Source: Runella defluvii (lineage in GTDB: Bacteria; Bacteroidota; Bacteroidia; Cytophagales; Spirosomataceae). From it: a stretch of DNA of 64,000 bases. Positions 7,436 to 15,651 of this stretch are shown here, in pieces (position 1 is the first letter of the stretch; every line of letters begins with the position of its first letter). Below the pieces are notes generated by a model, which was not told the origin of the DNA, did not search any database, and worked only from the letters and a program-made list of their open reading frames with translations. The translations under genes and the position numbers were made by a program. The stretch is taken from the NCBI RefSeq assembly GCF_014195535.1, contig NZ_JACIBY010000010.1:62001-126000 (forward strand), written 5' to 3'.

Positions 7436-7450
7436 TGGCATAAGTATTGC
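7436..7450 (+). promoter_or_regulatory. Sigma-54-type promoter (-24/-12)
   Basis: TGGCATAAGTATTGC matches the sigma-54 consensus TGGCAC-N5-TTGC, with the invariant GG and GC at the right spacing. It lies 54 bp before the ATG of the first permease and 54 bp after the paired GTCC boxes, an arrangement expected for an activator-dependent sigma-54 promoter. No sigma-54 activator is encoded in the window. Confidence 0.6.
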
Positions 7451-7489
7451 CTCGTGCTGTAGATTAAGACATGAAAACCCAATGCAGCT

Positions 7490-9919
7490 ATGTTACGTAA
7501 CTACCTCAAAATCGCTTATCGAAACCTGCTTAAAAGCAAAGGTTATGCCGCTATCAATGTAATAGGTATTGGGGTGGCGGTATGTATCTGCTTGTTTCTG
7601 TTTTTAATAGCCTATTTACAGCTAACTTTTGATGCCTTTCATACTGATAGCAACCGAATTTTTCAAACGTATTTTGCCAACAATGACCCAGAAAGCGCTC
7701 GCAAATCGGGTACAATGCCGATACCGTTGACGCCCGCTTTAAAAGTAGAATATCCTGAGATTGAAGCAGCGGCAAGAATTATAGCTGGTCGAAAAAGTTT
7801 GATTGAATACCAAGGGAAATACTTTGATAAATTGGTAACCCTTACCGACCCAGATTTTATGAAGGTGTTTTCGTTTCCTTTGCTCAAGGGGAATCGCGAA
7901 GCAGTCCTTCAAGAATTGAGCAGCATTGTACTTAGCGAAAACACCGCCAAGGCCATATTCGGAAACGACGACCCCATTGGAAAATCATTAAAAATTGGGA
8001 ATGAAGGTAATCAGAAACAATACATTGTTACGGGTATTTTGAGTGATGCCCCCTATAATTCGACGATTCAGTACGATGCTTTGATTAGGGTTGAAAACCT
8101 AGCCAATTACCAATCTGAAAAGGATAACTGGTCGAATAACTCTCACTTGGTTTTTGTCAAAACAAACCCACAAGTAACGCAAGCTTCATTCGAAAATCGG
8201 TTAAAGTCATTTGCAAAAAAATACTATGCGGGAGTGATTGAAACACTTGTCAAAAAAGGTGTCAAGCCCGATGAGCGTGGTGATTTGTTTACGCTTCGGT
8301 TACAGCCTTTGGCCAATGTTCATTTTGCTCGGGATATTGATGGGGGCAAGGGAACTCCTATTGCTTTGATTTATGTGCTGTTGGGTATAGGTTTCTTTAT
8401 TTTGTTGATTGCCTGCATCAATTTTATCAATTTGAGCATCGCCCGTTCGTTTACACGTGCCAAAGAAATGGGTGTCCGAAAATCGTTGGGTGCTTTAAAA
8501 AAACAGCTATTTATTCAAATTTGGAGCGAGTCAACCATCATCTGCTTTATAGGGTTTGGGGTGGGTATTCTTCTGGCTTTTTCGTTTTTGTCTGAGTTTA
8601 ATGCCCAATTTAATGCTAAAATTCAACTTGAGTACGCATTCCAGCCTGGGTTTATGGTCGTGATGCTGTTCCTGTTCGTTTTGGTTACATTTATTGCGGG
8701 AGGTTATCCTGCTTGGCAAATGATTAAGTTCAATCCTGTAGAAGTACTAAAAGGGAAAGTTTCCCTAAAACGTCCAGGGCTTTTACGAAATTCACTCCTT
8801 GTCGTGCAATTTTCCATGTCTTGTTTACTGGCTTGTGCCACCATTATTGCGCTTCAACAGGTCGGTTATTTACGTCAACAGCCGCTCGGTTTTCAAAAAG
8901 AACAAGTCATCAGTATTCCTGTTGGCAATTACACAAATGGTCGGCAGGTACTTCAACGAATGAGGAATAAATTGGCCAATGACCCTGCCATCGTTTCTGT
9001 AACGGGTACAGGCGTCAATTTGGGGAAAGGTAAAGATCGTGTCAGTTCGAGATCGGTGGTTGGGTTCACTTACAAAGGCAGAAAAGTAGCCACCGACTGG
9101 TTGTTGGTGGATTATGATTACCTCAAAACGCTGAATATCAAAGTAGCAGCAGGACGGGATTTTGACCCAGCTTATCCAAGCGATTCGGTCAATCGGTTGG
9201 TGATTACGGAGAGTATGGCCAACGCGATGGGCGAAATGAATCCAGTGGGTTTGCTGTTGGGAGATGATGGCGATACGACAAGTACTAAATCCCAAATCAT
9301 CGGGGTTGTCCCTGACTTTCATTTGTATTCGTTGACCTCAGAAAGTAGGCCGATTACGATGCACATTTCTAACACCGAAACCATTCATTATATCTTTGTT
9401 CGAGTCACGCCCCAAAGCTTGGTTAGCTCAATGGACAAATTGAAAAATGTATGGAAAGAAGTAGCGCCGCAGGCCGAATTTATGGGCACATTTTTGGATA
9501 AAAACATTGACGATTGGTACCAAGATGAAGAAATGATGTCGCAGGTTTTTAGCCTAGCGGCGGGGATTGCCATTTTCTTATCTTGTTTGGGGCTGTTTGC
9601 GGTTGCCTTGCTGGTGATTGAACAGCGAACCAAAGAAATCGGTATCCGTAAAGTGTTGGGAGCTGGTCTTCCCAACCTCGTCATTGTACTTTCAAAGGAC
9701 TTTATCAAACTGATACTTATTGCTTTGACCATCACCATTCCATTGGCTTGGTTTCTGATGCAAAAATGGCTGGATAGCTACACTTATCGCATCGAAATCA
9801 GTGCGTGGATTTTTGCTGGTGTCGGTGCTTCTGCCATTATCATAGCGTTAATTACCGTCAGCTTCCAAACACTGAAAGCTGCCCTGACAAACCCAATAAA
9901 TAGTTTAAAATCAGAATAA
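7490..9919 (+). CDS. Duplicated FtsX/MacB-type ABC transporter permease (paralogue 1 of 16)
   Basis: 809 residues, two FtsX permease cores in one chain. TM1 lies near 21-44, followed by a first periplasmic MacB_PCD-like domain (about 45-285). TM2-4 lie near 290-410, with the FtsX signature FTRAKEMGVRKSLGA at about 321-335. The second half repeats the plan: TM5 near 434-455, a periplasmic domain, then TM6-8 with QRTKEIGIRKVLGAG at about 712-726, ending in NPINSLKSE. There is no ATP-binding domain, and no ABC ATPase is encoded nearby. It is most like paralogue 2 (both share a VNLGxGxD segment and DYDYxKTL in the second periplasmic domain), and the two flank a pair of small sister genes. It opens the first array and has the clearest sigma-54-type promoter. 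Substrate unknown. Confidence 0.95.
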   Translation: MLRNYLKIAYRNLLKSKGYAAINVIGIGVAVCICLFLFLIAYLQLTFDAFHTDSNRIFQTYFANNDPESARKSGTMPIPLTPALKVEYPEIEAAARIIAGRKSLIEYQGKYFDKLVTLTDPDFMKVFSFPLLKGNREAVLQELSSIVLSENTAKAIFGNDDPIGKSLKIGNEGNQKQYIVTGILSDAPYNSTIQYDALIRVENLANYQSEKDNWSNNSHLVFVKTNPQVTQASFENRLKSFAKKYYAGVIETLVKKGVKPDERGDLFTLRLQPLANVHFARDIDGGKGTPIALIYVLLGIGFFILLIACINFINLSIARSFTRAKEMGVRKSLGALKKQLFIQIWSESTIICFIGFGVGILLAFSFLSEFNAQFNAKIQLEYAFQPGFMVVMLFLFVLVTFIAGGYPAWQMIKFNPVEVLKGKVSLKRPGLLRNSLLVVQFSMSCLLACATIIALQQVGYLRQQPLGFQKEQVISIPVGNYTNGRQVLQRMRNKLANDPAIVSVTGTGVNLGKGKDRVSSRSVVGFTYKGRKVATDWLLVDYDYLKTLNIKVAAGRDFDPAYPSDSVNRLVITESMANAMGEMNPVGLLLGDDGDTTSTKSQIIGVVPDFHLYSLTSESRPITMHISNTETIHYIFVRVTPQSLVSSMDKLKNVWKEVAPQAEFMGTFLDKNIDDWYQDEEMMSQVFSLAAGIAIFLSCLGLFAVALLVIEQRTKEIGIRKVLGAGLPNLVIVLSKDFIKLILIALTITIPLAWFLMQKWLDSYTYRIEISAWIFAGVGASAIIIALITVSFQTLKAALTNPINSLKSE

Positions 9920-9933
9920 AAAACCGTTACCCT

Positions 9934-10236
9934 ATGGCACACATCGCTATACCGATTCCGTCGAACCTTGAACGACAAGACATTGATGTACAGGTCAGCA
10001 TCAATGGGCAACGGCAGGCTTTGCACTATCGGGTGGAGTCGTTTTATTGGGATGAATACGGGGTACCTCCCGCCAACCGTGCCGATTGCTTGAACCACAT
10101 CATTTCAACGTATGACCAAAATTGGTCGCTGTATTACATCGGATTACCCACCGACAAGTCGATACAAGTGACTTTTGTCAGGAAAAAAGAACTGATTCTG
10201 CTTTCACCGTTTTTGTATTCACTTCTAAATCCTTAA
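9934..10236 (+). CDS. Small protein of unknown family (first of a tandem pair)
   Basis: A 100-residue soluble protein with no signal peptide or membrane segment. It begins MAHIAIPIPSNLERQDIDVQ and is clearly a sister of the next gene: both keep MAHIAIPIP, a VxINGQxQALHYRVE strand pair, FYWDE, RADCL, SYD/TYD-x-x-WSLYYIG and PTD. The two differ at the C-terminus, where this copy ends in a short hydrophobic tail (LILLSPFLYSLLNP). It lies 14 bp after paralogue 1 and 4 bp before its sister, so it is almost certainly co-transcribed with the permeases. I do not recognise the family. The strand-rich, Trp/Tyr-rich composition suggests a small beta-fold, perhaps a binding or regulatory partner; that is speculation. 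Confidence 0.8.
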   Translation: MAHIAIPIPSNLERQDIDVQVSINGQRQALHYRVESFYWDEYGVPPANRADCLNHIISTYDQNWSLYYIGLPTDKSIQVTFVRKKELILLSPFLYSLLNP

Positions 10237-10240
10237 CGAC

Positions 10241-10534
10241 ATGGCACACATCGCAATTCCGATTCCAACCCAGCTAGGGAAGCAAGACATTGAAATTGAG
10301 GTAACTATCAATGGTCAAAAGCAAGCCCTTCATTACCGCGTAGAATTGTTTTATTGGGACGAATGCGGCCTGCCCAGCGTTGACCGCGCCGACTGCCTGC
10401 GGCATATTCTTTCGTCGTATGACCACGATTGGTCACTGTACTACATAGGGGCTCCTACGGATGAGTTTGTGCCTATTACTTTTGTCAAAAAAGAAGATTT
10501 AGAAAGACAACACGCGTTGTTTCTTCAAAAATAA
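10241..10534 (+). CDS. Small protein of unknown family (second of a tandem pair)
   Basis: A 97-residue sister of the preceding protein, beginning MAHIAIPIPTQLGKQDIEIE, with the same VTINGQKQALHYRVE, LFYWDECG, DRADCLRHILSSYD and WSLYYIGAPTDEF blocks. It is acidic, probably cytoplasmic, and has no membrane segment. The C-terminus is charged (KKEDLERQHALFLQK), unlike the hydrophobic tail of its sister. It sits 4 bp after that gene and 31 bp before paralogue 2. The duplication between two closely related permeases suggests that a unit of permease plus small gene was copied. No function can be assigned. Confidence 0.8.
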   Translation: MAHIAIPIPTQLGKQDIEIEVTINGQKQALHYRVELFYWDECGLPSVDRADCLRHILSSYDHDWSLYYIGAPTDEFVPITFVKKEDLERQHALFLQK

Positions 10535-10565
10535 TAACCTAAAAAAATACTTATCTCAGTAAGCC

Positions 10566-12980
10566 ATGCTTAAAAATTATCTAAAAATTGCCCTTAGAAA
10601 CTTGTGGAAGAACAAAACCTATTTGTTCATCAACCTCATTGGAATGTCCGTAGCGTTTGGCGTTAGTAGTTTGTTGTTTCTGACTACCTACGACATGCTC
10701 ACCTTCGATATGTTTCATGAAAAAAAGGGAGATATTTATCGGGTTTATGACAAAATCAACAACGCGGAAGAGACCAAATACGGCAATACCATGCCGCTAC
10801 CGATGCGGACTGCCCTCAAAACCGATTACCCACAGGTAAAAGCCGCCACACGCATCGTGACAAGTCCAGGTCAGGTGTTAAAAGATGACAAACTTATTAA
10901 TAGAGGGATGGCGTTCACGGATGAAGATTACCTCAAAATGTTTGGGTATCAATTGCTCCAAGGAGACCCCAAGAAGGCATTGAGTGAGTTGAGTAACGTG
11001 GTATTGCGGGAGGATGTGGCCAAAAGTATTTTTGGGGAACAGCCCGCATTGGGAAAAACCATCACCTTGATTTATGACAATCTGCCCCATGCGTTTGTGG
11101 TAAGTGGTATCCTTGAAAAAGGCCCTGAAAACACCAGTATCGCCAACGAAATGCTGGTGCGGATGGAGAACCTAGGCGAGTATAACAACAACAAAGACCG
11201 CTGGGATGCAAGCCAAAATTCGTTGTACATCCAATTGGCAGAAGGAACCAATCCAGACACATTTGAGAAAGGATTAAAGGCTTTTACGGCCAAATATTAC
11301 AAAGGCAGCATTGAGCAGCTTAAAAAAGAAGGCGCAAAAATAGACGAACGCGGTGAGGTAATGAGTACCCGAATTATGAAGCTGTCGGATACGCATTTTG
11401 ATACCAAAGTAGGGGGACGAGGCCGCGCCATCAACAAGTTTTTTCCGTATGTGCTGTTGATTGTTGGCATCGTGATTTTGCTGATTGCCGCCATCAATTT
11501 TGTCAATTTATCCATCGCAAAATCGTTTGGACGGGCCAAAGAAGTGGGAATGCGTAAGGCCCTTGGAGCGCTTAAAACCCAAATTGTAGGCCAATTTTGG
11601 GGTGAAGCATTTATCATTTGTGTGTTTGCCTTTGGGTTGGGTATCGCGATTGCGTATTTGCTGAATACCCAATACAACGCGATTTTTAAAACCAGCATCA
11701 CACTTAAAACCATGACCGAACCCATCTTGCTGGTAGCTATGTTGAGTTGCTTTGCCTTCATTACCCTCATTGCGGGCGGCTATCCTGCGTGGGCCGTTAC
11801 CCGTTTCAATACGATTGAAGTACTAAAAGGGAAAATCAAACTCAGTAGTCGTTCGGGGGGAATTCGTAATTCGCTCATCGTGTTTCAGTTTGCCATGGCT
11901 GTGTTGCTCATTGCGTGTACGATGATTGTGTGGACTCAAATAAAATTTTTGCGCGATAAACCGCTCGGTTTCAGCACGTCCGAAGTATATAGCATTCCGA
12001 TTGGGAACGAGGTGTCGGGCAAGCGCTTGTTGCAGCATTTTCGGAACCGTTTGGCAGGTCAGCCGCGCATTTACAGCATGACGGGCTGTGATGTCAATTT
12101 GGGACGCGGGCTAGATGGGTCTTTTTCTAAATCAATGTTAGGGTTTGAACAAAATGGCCGCACTATTCAGACCAATATGCGAACTGCCGACTACGACTAC
12201 GTGAAAACGTTGGGGCTAAAACTGATAGACGGCCGCGACTTCTCGCAAGCGTACCCTACCGATACCGTCAACTCGGTGGTTATCAACGAAACGATGGCCA
12301 AACAATTGGGCGTCAAAAATCCACTGGGCGTTATCCTCAATACCGAGAACAAAGAAAAAGTCATAGGAGTGGTTAAAGACTTTCATTTTGAGTCACTTCA
12401 CCGCGAAATAGAACCCGTCACATTCTTCATGAATGGTTTTGGGTTGAATTATTTGTTTGTAAAAATTGCCCCTGACCATACGGAAGAAACCATCGCTTTG
12501 TTGAAGAAAACCTACCACGAACTCGCGCCTAAATCGGAATTCCAAGGGTCGTTTTTGGATGAAAATGCTGAAAACCAATACAAAAGCGAATCTCGCATGG
12601 CACAAATGTTTTTTAGTGCCGCTACGTTGGCGATTTTGCTTTCGTGCATGGGCTTATTTGCCATTGCCATCATGGTGATTTCACAACGTACCAAAGAAGT
12701 GGGGATTCGTAAAGTGTTGGGAGCATCGGTGGGTAGCATTACACTCTTATTGTCGATTGACTTCCTCAAAATGGTAGCCATTGCCATCGTCATTGCGTCG
12801 CCGTTGGCGTGGTGGGCCATGGATGCTTGGCTTGCTGATTTTGCGTATAGAACCCCAATTTATTGGTGGATTTTTGTCGTCACGGGGCTCATTGCGGTGG
12901 GTATCGCCTTTGCGACGGTGAGTATTCAAGCCATCGGAGCCGCACTTTCTAATCCTGTCAAGAGTTTAAAGACAGAATAA
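10566..12980 (+). CDS. Duplicated FtsX/MacB-type ABC transporter permease (paralogue 2 of 16)
   Basis: 804 residues with the array's standard plan: TM1 near 20-42, first periplasmic domain to about 290, three TM segments carrying FGRAKEVGMRKALGA (about 321-335), then TM5, a second periplasmic domain, and TM6-8 with QRTKEVGIRKVLGAS near 707-721; C-terminus NPVKSLKTE. Its closest relative here is paralogue 1: the second periplasmic domains share VNLGRGLD/VNLGKGKD, DYDYVKTLGLK and GRDFxxAYPxD. It follows the small sister genes by 31 bp without a visible promoter, so it is probably in the same transcript. After its stop comes a 195-bp gap with a stem-loop repeat. No ATPase domain; substrate unknown. 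Confidence 0.95.
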   Translation: MLKNYLKIALRNLWKNKTYLFINLIGMSVAFGVSSLLFLTTYDMLTFDMFHEKKGDIYRVYDKINNAEETKYGNTMPLPMRTALKTDYPQVKAATRIVTSPGQVLKDDKLINRGMAFTDEDYLKMFGYQLLQGDPKKALSELSNVVLREDVAKSIFGEQPALGKTITLIYDNLPHAFVVSGILEKGPENTSIANEMLVRMENLGEYNNNKDRWDASQNSLYIQLAEGTNPDTFEKGLKAFTAKYYKGSIEQLKKEGAKIDERGEVMSTRIMKLSDTHFDTKVGGRGRAINKFFPYVLLIVGIVILLIAAINFVNLSIAKSFGRAKEVGMRKALGALKTQIVGQFWGEAFIICVFAFGLGIAIAYLLNTQYNAIFKTSITLKTMTEPILLVAMLSCFAFITLIAGGYPAWAVTRFNTIEVLKGKIKLSSRSGGIRNSLIVFQFAMAVLLIACTMIVWTQIKFLRDKPLGFSTSEVYSIPIGNEVSGKRLLQHFRNRLAGQPRIYSMTGCDVNLGRGLDGSFSKSMLGFEQNGRTIQTNMRTADYDYVKTLGLKLIDGRDFSQAYPTDTVNSVVINETMAKQLGVKNPLGVILNTENKEKVIGVVKDFHFESLHREIEPVTFFMNGFGLNYLFVKIAPDHTEETIALLKKTYHELAPKSEFQGSFLDENAENQYKSESRMAQMFFSAATLAILLSCMGLFAIAIMVISQRTKEVGIRKVLGASVGSITLLLSIDFLKMVAIAIVIASPLAWWAMDAWLADFAYRTPIYWWIFVVTGLIAVGIAFATVSIQAIGAALSNPVKSLKTE

Positions 12981-13014
12981 GTGTGCTAGCTAGCTGAAGG
13001 TTGTGTAAAGTTTT

Positions 13015-13125
13015 ACCCGCAGATTGGCGCAGATTTAGAGCCGCAGATAAGCGCAGATGAATTCTTTCATTAAGTCCTTTTTCGGCGAAAATCTGCGTTT
13101 GTATTCGTCTGCGGCATCTGCGGGT
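13015..13125. repeat. Long imperfect inverted repeat (CGCAGAT family)
   Basis: The gap between paralogues 2 and 3 is filled by a stem-loop unit. The left arm (from ACCCGCAGATTGGCGCAGAT, 13015) and the right arm (ending in CTGCGGCATCTGCGGGT, 13125) are complementary over their outer halves with several mismatches. A related element occurs at 59213-59322. It is probably a dispersed intergenic repeat; effects on transcript ends or stability are possible. A small perfect palindrome GCTAGCTAGC lies just upstream at 12985-12994. Confidence 0.6.
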
Positions 13126-13175
13126 GAGATAATTGAAATGGTTTACTTGATAATGTACTAAATCGTTCTCCCAAA

Positions 13176-15638
13176 ATGATTCTCAACTATTTAAAGCTGG
13201 CTTTTAGAAACGCCATTCGTCAGCCGTTTTATACGCTGGTCAATGTCGTTGGATTGACCATTGGCATGGTAGCGTGTTGGCTTTTGGCGACCTATTATTT
13301 TCACGAAAAACAATACGATACTTTTTTGCCCCCTGTCAACCGTATTGCGGCGGCGGCGTTGGACTTGAAAATGGGCGATACCGAAGGCGTTACCACCAAC
13401 ACACCACCGCCGTTGGGAATGCGTTTGGCCGAATACCCAGAAGTCGAAATGACGGCACGGACGTTTGCGCTGGGCGATGTCCTGATTCGCCAAAGTGAGG
13501 GAACAGAAAGTACCGTTTTTAGTGAATCCAATGCGTTGGCGGTTGATTCTACCTTTTTGTCGTTGTTTGAATTTCCGATGGTGCAAGGCGATAAAAATGC
13601 ACTCAATGCGCCGTTAAGCCTTGTTTTGACCGAAAAAATGGCTCAAAAATACTTCGGAACAACGCAGGCCGTCGGAAAATCACTTTCGCTCAATGACCGT
13701 TTGTTTAAAGTAACGGGAGTCGTCAAAGACCTGCCCACAAACTCTTCCCTAAATTTTGGCTTTTTGGCTCCTGTCAAAGACTTTCGGGTGGTTGAAAACT
13801 TTATGTGGAGCTGGATATGGCTACAGATGGATACGTGGGTAAAATTTCGTCAACCGTTGACTGAAACCAACATCGCCGCTCTTGAAACCAAGCTCCCTGC
13901 GATGGTGCGCAAACACGCGCCCTCGGCTTTTGAGCGGGTAGGACAAAATTTTGAGGAACAAATCAAACGCGGCGACCGATACAATGTTCGGTTGTTGCCG
14001 TTGACAAAACTCCACTTGGGGTATCCACAGCTATCAAGTCGCCTCACTACAATCGGTGACGGAAATCAAGTTCGGACGCTTGCCCTTGGTGGACTTATTA
14101 TATTGTTGTTGGCCTGTGTCAACTTTATCAATCTATCGACGGCGCGGTCTATGAAACGTGTCAAAGAAGTGGGGGTACGTAAAGCCTTGGGGTCTTCAAA
14201 AGGCAGTTTGGTAGGACAGTTTTTAGTCGAGTCTTCGCTGTTGAGTGGTGTGGCCTTTTTACTGGCATCGGCAGTCACGTGGAGCGTGTTGCCCTTGTTT
14301 AACCAATTGACCCAGATTGCCTTTACGCCCGATGATCTCTTTTCTATGGAGGTGATGCGCATCATCGTGGCGTTGCCCGTCATAACGGGTTTGGTCGCAG
14401 GTTTGTACCCTGCGCTGTACCTCTCGCGTTTCAAGACCACCGATAGCATGAAAAAATCGACAGGTAGTGCCCACGGCGGTTTTAGCTTGGTGCGGAGCGG
14501 CTTGGTGGTGCTTCAGTTTTCGGTGGCGATTGTGCTCATGTTGGGAGTGACGGCCATGTACCGTCAGTTGTATTTTGCTCAACATTCCAAACTCGGAATG
14601 GAAAAAGAAAATGTGCTGATTATCAAAAACGGGCGGCATTTTGCCAATCTGTCGGAGCGGGAGGTATTTCGTCAACAACTCAAACAGCTTCCCGAAGTCA
14701 GCGAAGCTACCCATTCTACCTTTTTGCCTTCGTTGGGGAGTTTTGGCGATTTTTACGAACCCGAACAGGGCGAACAAGCCAATGCGGTCGCCCAAAATTT
14801 ACCCATAAGTTCGTTTATGACCGACGAGCATTTTGTGCCTACCCTAAAACTAGAAATCATTGCGGGACGGAACTTTCGCCCCAACAGCCCTGCCGACTCG
14901 GCGGCGGTGATTTTGAACGAAACAGCGGTGAAGGCCATTGGTTGGAAAAACCCGATTGGAAAATGGATGCGTTACCCAGGCAATGCAAACCAGCGTTTTC
15001 AGGTGATAGGCGTCATGCGAGATTTTCATTTGGGGTCGGTGCGGACGGTAATAGATCCGACGGCGCTTTTCCACGAATCATCAAAAACGTACCGAACGTG
15101 GGGTTCTTACCTCGCCGTTCGCCTACAGCCAGGAACCGAAAAGGCTACGATTCAGAAAGCAACCGACATGTGGAAACGGGCGATTCCTAATGTGCCTTTT
15201 GAGTATGATTTCTTGGATGCGTCGTTTGCCAATTTATACCGTTCCGAACAACATACGGCTTCTATTATCATGGTTTTTACGGGTTTGGCGTTGTTTATTG
15301 GTTGTTTGGGACTGTTTGCTTTGGCCTTATTTATGTCAGAGCAGCGCACCAAAGAAATCGGTATTCGGAAAGTGTTGGGTGCTTCGGTTTTGTCGGTAAC
15401 AGCCCTTTTATCCAAAGATTTTTTGAAACTTGTGTTGATTGCGCTTTTGATTGCTTCGCCCATTGGGTATTATTTGATAGACAAATGGCTAGCCGATTTT
15501 GCGTATCGGATTGATATTGGCTGGGGAATGTTTGTGGCAACGGGTGCAGCAGCCTTATTGATTGCGCTTTTGACCGTAGGATATCAGTCGTTTAAAACGG
15601 CTTTAACGAATCCCGTAAAATCACTAAAAGCAGAATAA
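13176..15638 (+). CDS. Duplicated FtsX/MacB-type ABC transporter permease (paralogue 3 of 16)
   Basis: At 820 residues this is the longest of the set. TM1 is near 20-41. The first periplasmic domain (about 42-300) is somewhat longer than usual. The first FtsX signature reads MKRVKEVGVRKALGS (about 326-340). The second half has SSFGDFYEP-type residues in its periplasmic domain, the common GVMRDFHLGS strand, and QRTKEIGIRKVLGAS at about 723-737, ending NPVKSLKAE. It starts after a 195-bp gap with an inverted repeat, and no promoter could be recognised there. The oxidoreductase gene follows 13 bp after its stop, suggesting co-transcription. ATPase partner and substrate are not visible. Confidence 0.95.
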   Translation: MILNYLKLAFRNAIRQPFYTLVNVVGLTIGMVACWLLATYYFHEKQYDTFLPPVNRIAAAALDLKMGDTEGVTTNTPPPLGMRLAEYPEVEMTARTFALGDVLIRQSEGTESTVFSESNALAVDSTFLSLFEFPMVQGDKNALNAPLSLVLTEKMAQKYFGTTQAVGKSLSLNDRLFKVTGVVKDLPTNSSLNFGFLAPVKDFRVVENFMWSWIWLQMDTWVKFRQPLTETNIAALETKLPAMVRKHAPSAFERVGQNFEEQIKRGDRYNVRLLPLTKLHLGYPQLSSRLTTIGDGNQVRTLALGGLIILLLACVNFINLSTARSMKRVKEVGVRKALGSSKGSLVGQFLVESSLLSGVAFLLASAVTWSVLPLFNQLTQIAFTPDDLFSMEVMRIIVALPVITGLVAGLYPALYLSRFKTTDSMKKSTGSAHGGFSLVRSGLVVLQFSVAIVLMLGVTAMYRQLYFAQHSKLGMEKENVLIIKNGRHFANLSEREVFRQQLKQLPEVSEATHSTFLPSLGSFGDFYEPEQGEQANAVAQNLPISSFMTDEHFVPTLKLEIIAGRNFRPNSPADSAAVILNETAVKAIGWKNPIGKWMRYPGNANQRFQVIGVMRDFHLGSVRTVIDPTALFHESSKTYRTWGSYLAVRLQPGTEKATIQKATDMWKRAIPNVPFEYDFLDASFANLYRSEQHTASIIMVFTGLALFIGCLGLFALALFMSEQRTKEIGIRKVLGASVLSVTALLSKDFLKLVLIALLIASPIGYYLIDKWLADFAYRIDIGWGMFVATGAAALLIALLTVGYQSFKTALTNPVKSLKAE

Positions 15639-15651
15639 AAGACACTATTTT

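Noticed and set aside
7490-9919. Naming the permeases macB or ftsX
   Set aside because: MacB carries its own ATPase domain and FtsX has a single four-TM core; these are duplicated-core permeases without ATPase, so neither symbol fits.
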